This document shows positions 21,042 through 25,520 of a DNA stretch of 25,520 nucleotides, piece after piece. Within the stretch, counting starts at the first letter, position 1. The number at the start of each line of letters is the position of its first letter. The stretch lies in contig CANRGW010000003.1 in NCBI GenBank assembly GCA_947630205.1, forward strand, positions 1 to 25,520. Direction: 5' to 3'. The position numbers and the translations under genes were made by a program. Below the pieces are notes generated by a model, which was not told where the DNA came from, searched no databases, and saw nothing but the letters and a program-made list of their open reading frames with translations. This stretch comes from an uncultured Bacilli bacterium (lineage in GTDB: Bacteria; Bacillota_I; Bacilli_A; RF39; UBA660).

Positions 21042-21070
21042 TTTACAAACTTAAAATTTGGTAATATAAA
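21042..21070 (+). promoter_or_regulatory. Promoter for the cold-shock gene
   Basis: TTTACA (21042-21047), 17-base spacer, TATAAA (21065-21070). It gives a leader of about 70 bases. Confidence 0.75.
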
Positions 21071-21072
21071 TG

Positions 21073-21145
21073 TGCGCGCAAAAAGAGTGAAAGCAGATTG
21101 GTAGATACCAAACAAAAAAATAAGAAAAAAAGGAGAGATTATAAA
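21073..21145 (+). promoter_or_regulatory. Leader of the cold-shock mRNA with two palindromes
   Basis: TGCGCGCA (21073-21080) lies at the predicted start point, and TTGGTAGATACCAA (21098-21111) is a perfect 5-base-pair hairpin with an AGAT loop. An A-rich stretch and AAGGAGA (21130-21136) follow. Long leaders are common on cold-shock mRNAs. Confidence 0.5.
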
Positions 21146-21364
21146 GTGGTTAGAGGTAGAGTTAAATGGTTTAATAATGAGAAGGGGTACGGTTTTATTG
21201 AATTTACGGATAAGGAAGACATCTTTGTTCATTACTCAGCTATTAATCAGGATGGCTACAAAACATTGCAAGAAGGTCAATACGTTGAATTTAATCTTTT
21301 AGAAACATCTAAGGGATATCAAGCATTAAATGTTTCAGTAGTAAAATCAGAAATTATCGTGTAA
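21146..21364 (+). CDS. Cold-shock protein (CspA family)
   Basis: Csp proteins are small RNA chaperones that bind single-stranded RNA and keep mRNAs open. The 72-residue product has VRGRVKWFNNEKGYGFIEF with RNP1 (KGYGFIEF), RNP2 (DIFVHYSAI) and QEGQYVEFNLLETSKG, a complete single cold-shock domain plus a few extra residues. The start is GTG at 21146 with AAGGAGA nine bases upstream. The frame stays open to 21098, but that part would be a poorly conserved basic stretch that overlaps the leader hairpin, so I reject it. It is a one-gene unit ahead of hpf. Confidence 0.93.
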   Translation: MVRGRVKWFNNEKGYGFIEFTDKEDIFVHYSAINQDGYKTLQEGQYVEFNLLETSKGYQALNVSVVKSEIIV

Positions 21365-21380
21365 ACGATAGTTTTTTTTT
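21355..21380 (+). terminator. Terminator of the cold-shock gene
   Basis: TATCGT (21355-21360) pairs with ACGATA (21365-21370) around the stop codon, followed by nine Ts. Confidence 0.85.
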
Positions 21381-21387
21381 GTAGTTT

Positions 21388-21397
21388 GTGATATTAT
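21388..21397 (+). promoter_or_regulatory. Extended -10 promoter for hpf
   Basis: TG at 21389-21390, one base, then TATTAT (21392-21397). No good -35; the preceding sequence is the terminator T-tract. Confidence 0.45.
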
Positions 21398-21421
21398 ATA
21401 TTTATATAAAGGAGATGAGCT

Positions 21422-21943
21422 ATGGAAATTTTAATTCGCAGTGATAAGACTACAGTAACTGATGCAATGAAGGAGTATGTTAAGGAGAAGTTAACCAAAC
21501 TTGAAAAATATACTTTAGATCCTTCAATTAAAGCAACAGTTATGGTAAAAGTTAGAAATTATACTCAAAAAGTTGAAGTAACGATACCTCTTAAAACTTT
21601 AATTTTAAGAGCTGAAGAAGAAAGTGAAGATTTTTATTCAGCAGTTGATCTTGTTATTAGTAAGTTAGAAAGACAGATTAGAAAGAATAAAACTAAATTA
21701 AAGAAAAAGGAAAAAACCGGAATTAAAGAATTTAATATTGATGATATTATTGAATTACCAGAAGAAGAAAAAGAAATCAAAAGAAAGAAAATTGAAATTA
21801 AGCCTATGAATCTTGAAGAAGCAATTTTACAAATGGAATTATTAGGACATAATTTCTATATGTATAAAGATAGTGATATTAAAAAAATTGCCTTAGTATA
21901 TAAACGCCGTGATGGTGGTTATGGAGTTATAGAAGAAGAATAA
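21422..21943 (+). CDS. hpf: Ribosome hibernation promoting factor, long form
   Basis: Long HPF binds the decoding region of idle 70S ribosomes and joins them into inactive 100S dimers in stationary phase. The 173-residue protein has the N-terminal S30AE domain (~1-100; EILIRSDKTTVTDAMKEYVKEKL at its start, given as cores ILIRSDKTTVTDAMK and YVKEKLTKLEKY), a charged linker (~100-125), and the C-terminal dimerisation domain with PMNLEEAILQMELLGHNFYMYKD and ALVYKRRDGGYGVIE. The C-terminal domain marks the long form. It directly precedes secA, as in B. subtilis (yvyD-secA), and has its own terminator. The ribosome site is AAAGGAGATG. Confidence 0.95.
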   Translation: MEILIRSDKTTVTDAMKEYVKEKLTKLEKYTLDPSIKATVMVKVRNYTQKVEVTIPLKTLILRAEEESEDFYSAVDLVISKLERQIRKNKTKLKKKEKTGIKEFNIDDIIELPEEEKEIKRKKIEIKPMNLEEAILQMELLGHNFYMYKDSDIKKIALVYKRRDGGYGVIEEE

Positions 21944-21946
21944 AGT

Positions 21947-21977
21947 AAGCAAAACCTTTCAATTTTGCTTCTTTTTT
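21947..21977 (+). terminator. Terminator of hpf
   Basis: AAGCAAAA (21947-21954) pairs perfectly with TTTTGCTT (21963-21970), followed by CTTTTTT that runs into the secA -10 (TGATAGAAT). Confidence 0.9.
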
Positions 21978-21985
21978 GATAGAAT
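21957..21985 (+). promoter_or_regulatory. Candidate promoter for secA
   Basis: TAGAAT (21980-21985) with TG at 21977-21978; the -35 position (TTTCAA, 21957-21962) is poor. The leader would be about 12 bases, starting at the ribosome site AGGAGG. Confidence 0.45.
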
Positions 21986-22003
21986 AAAAGTTAGGAGGAA
22001 AAC

Positions 22004-24496
22004 ATGAATATACTTAAAAAACTATTAGACCATGAATATAAAGAATTAAAAAAATTTAATGCTATGGCCTCAGAAATTGTAGCCTTAGACTCTGAATATC
22101 AAAAATTAAGTGATGATGACTTACGAAAGAAAACAGATGAATTTAAAGAAAGATTAGCAAAAGGAGAAACTCTTGATGACATTTTAGTAGAAGCCTATGC
22201 AACGGTTCGGGAAATGGCTTATCGAAAATTAGGAGAAAAAGCTTTCTTTGTTCAATTAGTAGGTGCTATTGCTATTCATTATGGAAATATTGCTGAACTT
22301 AAAACAGGTGAAGGAAAAACTTTAGTAACAACGTTTCCGGCTTATTTGAATGCTCTTGAAGGAAATGGAGTTCATGTTGTTACGGTTAATGAATATTTAA
22401 CAACACGTAATGCTGAATGGATGGGACCAATTTATGAGGGATTAGGTTTAACTGTTGGAATTAATAAAAGAGAACTTTCTCCAAAAGAAAAGAAAGAACA
22501 ATATGCTTGTGATATTACTTATACAACTAATAATGAACTTGGTTTTGATTATTTAAGAGATAATATGGTGATACGAAAAGAAAACCGTGTTTTAAGAGGT
22601 CTTAATTATGCCATTATTGATGAAGTTGACTCTATTTTAATTGATGAAGCTAGAACACCTTTAATTATTTCTGGAGGAGAACTTAAAAGTGCTAATCTTT
22701 ATATTGATGCTGACCATTTTGTTAAAAGTTTAAAAAATGATGATGATTATCTTTATGATGAAAAGACAAAAGGTGTAACTTTAACTGATGAGGGAAATGA
22801 AAAGGCTGAAAAGTTCTTTCATGTTGATAATTTATATGATATTAATAATTCTGAACTTGTCCACTATATTAATCAAGCCTTAAAGGCTAATTATTCTATG
22901 AAAAAAGATGTTGATTATGTAGTTCAAGATGGTGAAGTTTTAATTGTTGACCCATTTACTGGTCGTATTATGAAAGGTCGTCAATGGAGTGATGGATTAC
23001 ATCAAGCAGTAGAAGCGAAAGAAAATGTTAAAATTAATCAAGAAACCAAAACGGTTGCAACTATTACTTTCCAGAATTTATTTAGAATGTATAAAAAGTT
23101 GTCTGGTATGACTGGAACGGCTAAAACCGAAGAAGAAGAATTCCGAAATATTTATAATATGTATGTTATTACTATTCCAACTAATAAACCAGTAGCCCGG
23201 ATTGATTATCCTGATTTAGTATATCCAACTATGAAAGGAAAGTATAATTCTATTGTTAAAATTATTGAAGAAAAACATAAAACAGGACAACCTATTCTTG
23301 TTGGTACAGTTGCCGTTGAAACAAGTGAATTGATTAGTAGTTTATTGACTAAGAAAGGTATTAAGCATGAAGTTTTAAATGCTAAAAATCATGCTCGTGA
23401 AGCTGAAATAATTGCTCTTGCTGGTGAGAAAGGTGCTGTAACGATTGCAACTAATATGGCTGGACGTGGAACGGATATTAAGTTAACTGAGGAAACGAAA
23501 AAGTTAGGAGGACTTTGTGTAATTGGTACAGAACGTCATGAGTCACGTCGTATTGATAACCAGTTAAGAGGTCGTTCCGGAAGACAAGGAGACCCAGGTG
23601 AAAGTCAATTCTTTGTTTCGATGGAAGATGATTTAATGGTTCGTTTTGGAACGGATAGAATTAAAAATTTATTGCAAACTATGGGATTTGATGAAAATCA
23701 AGCTATTCGTAGTAAAACATTCACGAATGCGTTGTCATCAGCCCAGGCTAAAGTTGAGGGAAATAACTTTGATACAAGAAAAGCCCTTCTTCAATATGAT
23801 GATGTCATGAATAATCAAAGAGAAGATATTTATGAAAGACGAAATGAAATTCTTGATAATGACTCTATTCATGAAACGGTTTTAAAAACGATGGAGTCTT
23901 ATGTTACTTATTTAGTTGATACACATTTTGTTAATAATGTAATAAGTGAAGAAGATTTAAAAGATGTTATGGATATTACCAACGAAAATCTTTTAAAAAA
24001 AGATATAAAAGAAAAGGATTTAGATGGTAAAAATGCTGATGAAATGATTGACTTTATCTTTGATAGAGTTAAAAAAGAATATGAAGAAAAATTAAGTGTT
24101 TTACCAGTTGAAGTTGCTAATGAGTTTGAAAAAGCAATAAGTTTAAATGTTATAGATAAGCATTGGACAGAAAATATTAATAATTTATCTCATTTGCGGG
24201 AAGCCGTAAGGACTCGTAGTTATGGTGGCGATGATCCTTTAAGAGCCTATTCAGTTGAGGGTTTAGAATTATATGAGAATATGCTTGATAAGATTGATAA
24301 GGATACGACTATCTTTCTATTAAAAGCCGAGATAAGACAAAATATTGAACGAAAAGAAGTTGTTAAGAAACAAATTACTAATGAAAGTGATACAAGTGGT
24401 ACGCGAACACCAATTAAGAAAAAGGAAAAAGTAGGAAGAAATGACCCTTGTCCTTGTGGTAGCGGCAAGAAGTACAAGAACTGTTGCGGAAAATGA
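22004..24496 (+). CDS. secA: Protein translocase ATPase SecA
   Basis: SecA is the motor that drives unfolded proteins through SecYEG. The 830-residue protein has normal length and all landmarks: Walker A GEGKT at 102-106 (LKTGEGKTLVTT), Walker B DEVDS at 206-210 followed by IDEARTPLIISGG, the preprotein cross-linking domain (~225-365), the second helicase half with TNMAGRGTDIKL and QLRGRSGRQGDPG, the helical scaffold, and the C-terminal zinc/SecB-binding motif GRNDPCPCGSGKKYKNCCGK. The start follows AGGAGG. It ends in TGA, which shows TGA is a stop in this organism. prfB, often the next gene in Firmicutes, is absent; an integrase gene comes 187 bases later. Confidence 0.97.
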   Translation: MNILKKLLDHEYKELKKFNAMASEIVALDSEYQKLSDDDLRKKTDEFKERLAKGETLDDILVEAYATVREMAYRKLGEKAFFVQLVGAIAIHYGNIAELKTGEGKTLVTTFPAYLNALEGNGVHVVTVNEYLTTRNAEWMGPIYEGLGLTVGINKRELSPKEKKEQYACDITYTTNNELGFDYLRDNMVIRKENRVLRGLNYAIIDEVDSILIDEARTPLIISGGELKSANLYIDADHFVKSLKNDDDYLYDEKTKGVTLTDEGNEKAEKFFHVDNLYDINNSELVHYINQALKANYSMKKDVDYVVQDGEVLIVDPFTGRIMKGRQWSDGLHQAVEAKENVKINQETKTVATITFQNLFRMYKKLSGMTGTAKTEEEEFRNIYNMYVITIPTNKPVARIDYPDLVYPTMKGKYNSIVKIIEEKHKTGQPILVGTVAVETSELISSLLTKKGIKHEVLNAKNHAREAEIIALAGEKGAVTIATNMAGRGTDIKLTEETKKLGGLCVIGTERHESRRIDNQLRGRSGRQGDPGESQFFVSMEDDLMVRFGTDRIKNLLQTMGFDENQAIRSKTFTNALSSAQAKVEGNNFDTRKALLQYDDVMNNQREDIYERRNEILDNDSIHETVLKTMESYVTYLVDTHFVNNVISEEDLKDVMDITNENLLKKDIKEKDLDGKNADEMIDFIFDRVKKEYEEKLSVLPVEVANEFEKAISLNVIDKHWTENINNLSHLREAVRTRSYGGDDPLRAYSVEGLELYENMLDKIDKDTTIFLLKAEIRQNIERKEVVKKQITNESDTSGTRTPIKKKEKVGRNDPCPCGSGKKYKNCCGK

Positions 24497-24600
24497 TTGT
24501 GAAATAAGGGAAAAATTGATTTTTTAAGAAATAAAATGTGGTAGTGAAAATAAAATTTGTCCACAAAAAATAAAAAATAATCTAAAACACTTATAAATAA

Positions 24601-24639
24601 AGGAGTGTTAACATAGATAAAATGTTAACATTCCTTTTT
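24601..24639 (+). terminator. Strong terminator between secA and the integrase
   Basis: AGGAGTGTTAACAT (24601-24614) pairs with ATGTTAACATTCCT (24622-24635), 14 pairs with one G-U, then TTTTT. This is the longest stem in the window; it lies about 105 bases after secA. Confidence 0.9.
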
Positions 24640-24666
24640 GTTTTAGCAAATACTAATTACTAATAT
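24638..24666 (+). promoter_or_regulatory. Candidate promoter for the integrase
   Basis: TTGTTT (24638-24643), 17-base spacer, TAATAT (24661-24666). TACTAAT is repeated in tandem (24651-24664) across the spacer and -10, a possible operator. Confidence 0.4.
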
Positions 24667-24683
24667 GAAAGGAGATAGTTAAA

Positions 24684-25520
24684 ATGATTAGTATACAAAA
24701 AAGTGGAAAGGTGTATCAGTATCGTTTTGAGGCGGCAAGAGTTAATGGTAAAAGAAAGCAAATTACAAAATCAGGATTTAAGACAAAAAATGCTGCTTTT
24801 ATCGCAGGACAAAAAGCTTATGAAGATTATCAAAATGGTGGTTGTAAAGTAGAAGGCTATATATCTTATGGAGATTATTGGTTAGAGAATTATTGTAAAG
24901 TAAGTTTAAAATATAGAACCATAGAGGAATATTCAGTCATTGTTAATAAATACTTAAAGCCAATGTTAGGATTTTATAAACTAAATTCTATAACAAGTTA
25001 TCAACTAAATAAATATCTAATTGATATATGTAGAAGATATGACTATTCTTATGGATATTTTAGAAATTTTGTAAAAGTTATAAAATGTTCATTTAGAGTC
25101 GCAACAGATATTTTGGATTTATAAATTATAATCCTTCACTTACTATCAAACTTCCTAACATTGAAATATTAAAAAAAACAAAGAAGGCACGTTTACACAA
25201 ATGAAGAAATAGATCTTATATTAACTAGATTTATGAATAATGAACTTTTTACTTGCCTATTTATTACTGTTTGTTACACAGGTATGAGACCAGGTGAAGC
25301 ATGTGCATTAACGTGGAATGATGTCAATTTAGAAAAAAGGATAATTACTATAAAGCATAATGTATATCCAAAAGTGAAAGATGAAAAAGGAAAATGGTTT
25401 ATTGGTACACCCAAAACAGATACGAGTAATAGAGAAATTTATATATGTGATACGCTTTTTCAAGTTTTACATAACTTTAAATCAAATCAAGAAAAATATA
25501 AAAAATATTATAATAGTAAA
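24684..25520 (+). pseudogene. Phage-type tyrosine integrase, frameshifted and cut by the window end
   Basis: A site-specific recombinase that would integrate and excise a mobile element. The N-terminal arm-binding domain (KVYQYRFEAARVNGKRKQIT; KTKNAAFIAGQKAYEDYQNG) and the SAM-like core-binding domain (DYWLENYCKVSLKYRTIEEY) are read in one frame to a TAA at 25122-25124. The protein then continues in another frame (INYNPSLTIKLPN) and, from about 25188, back in the original frame (VYTNEEIDLILTRF), reaching the catalytic Arg in CYTGMRPGEACALTWNDV. Adding one T to the TTT at 25118-25120 and removing one A from the A8 at 25171-25178 gives a seamless protein. The His-x-x-Arg and Tyr motifs lie beyond the window. 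The start follows AAAGGAGAT. It may be a real pseudogene or a pair of sequencing errors. Confidence 0.85.

Noticed and set aside
21026..21232. Minus-strand open frame across the csp leader and start
   Set aside because: Overlaps the csp promoter and conserved cold-shock domain; no ribosome site.
24247..24564. Minus-strand open frame over the end of secA
   Set aside because: Lies opposite the conserved SecA C-terminus, has Phe/Leu/Ser-rich composition typical of an antisense shadow and no recognisable family.
24551..24570. DnaA-box-like TTGTCCACA (24557-24565) within a small palindrome after secA
   Set aside because: A single box with one mismatch and no cluster of boxes, dnaA or dnaN nearby, so not evidence for an origin.

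Overview
This window is AT-rich chromosomal DNA from a low-GC Gram-positive bacterium (Firmicutes, class Bacilli in the broad sense) that has a cell wall and probably forms spores. It carries murA, a class A PBP, MreB/Mbl and SecA, together with three sporulation genes: spoIIR, spoIIQ and gerQ. The standard code applies: secA ends in TGA and Trp is TGG throughout, so this is not a Mycoplasma-type code. Gene order is partly that of Bacillus subtilis: rpoE(delta)-prfA-prmC-spoIIR with fba, murA and rpmE nearby, then rpiB-DUF1146-spoIIQ-mbl. Many small proteins of unknown function suggest an uncultured, possibly gut, lineage near the Erysipelotrichales/RF39 groups; that placement is inference.

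Layout. 1-2.7 kb: the 3' end of rplL with two terminators, then the c-di-AMP pair cdaA-cdaR. 2.7-4.2 kb, minus strand: an XRE regulator, a LemA-like protein and the spore coat protein gene gerQ. 4.2-6.8 kb: pduL converging on a class A PBP gene. 6.9-10.2 kb: a DUF1934-like gene, RNA polymerase delta, release factor 1, its methylase PrmC, and spoIIR. 10.2-14.8 kb: a large Pro/Thr-linker membrane protein, class II aldolase, murA and a membrane-anchored SGNH protein. 14.9-16.1 kb: rpmE and three small unknown genes. 16.1-19.1 kb: rpiB, a DUF1146 gene, spoIIQ, an unknown 86-residue gene and mbl. 19.2-20.9 kb: a LytTR regulator with a GHKL kinase. 21.1-24.5 kb: csp, long-form hpf and secA. 24.7 kb to the end: a tyrosine integrase broken by two compensating single-base changes, marking the left edge of a probable integrated element. 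There is no rRNA, tRNA or CRISPR, and no gene-free stretch over 300 bases; the longest is 17477-17742.

How it works together. Most of the window is housekeeping: translation, wall precursors, c-di-AMP, export and ribosome hibernation. Forespore-to-mother-cell signalling genes are threaded through it. SpoIIR triggers sigma-E activation, SpoIIQ is the forespore half of the channel that spans the two membranes, and GerQ is a mother-cell coat protein. spoIIQ and mbl both have sigma-F/G-like promoters with the same geometry, and gerQ has a sigma-E/K-like one. The spoIIR ribosome site lies in a hairpin that should silence read-through from prmC.

Regulatory architecture is very compact. The T-tract of one gene's terminator often runs straight into the promoter of the next, and many predicted transcripts start only a few bases before the Shine-Dalgarno. 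rpmE, csp and the LytTR operon have clearly longer leaders.
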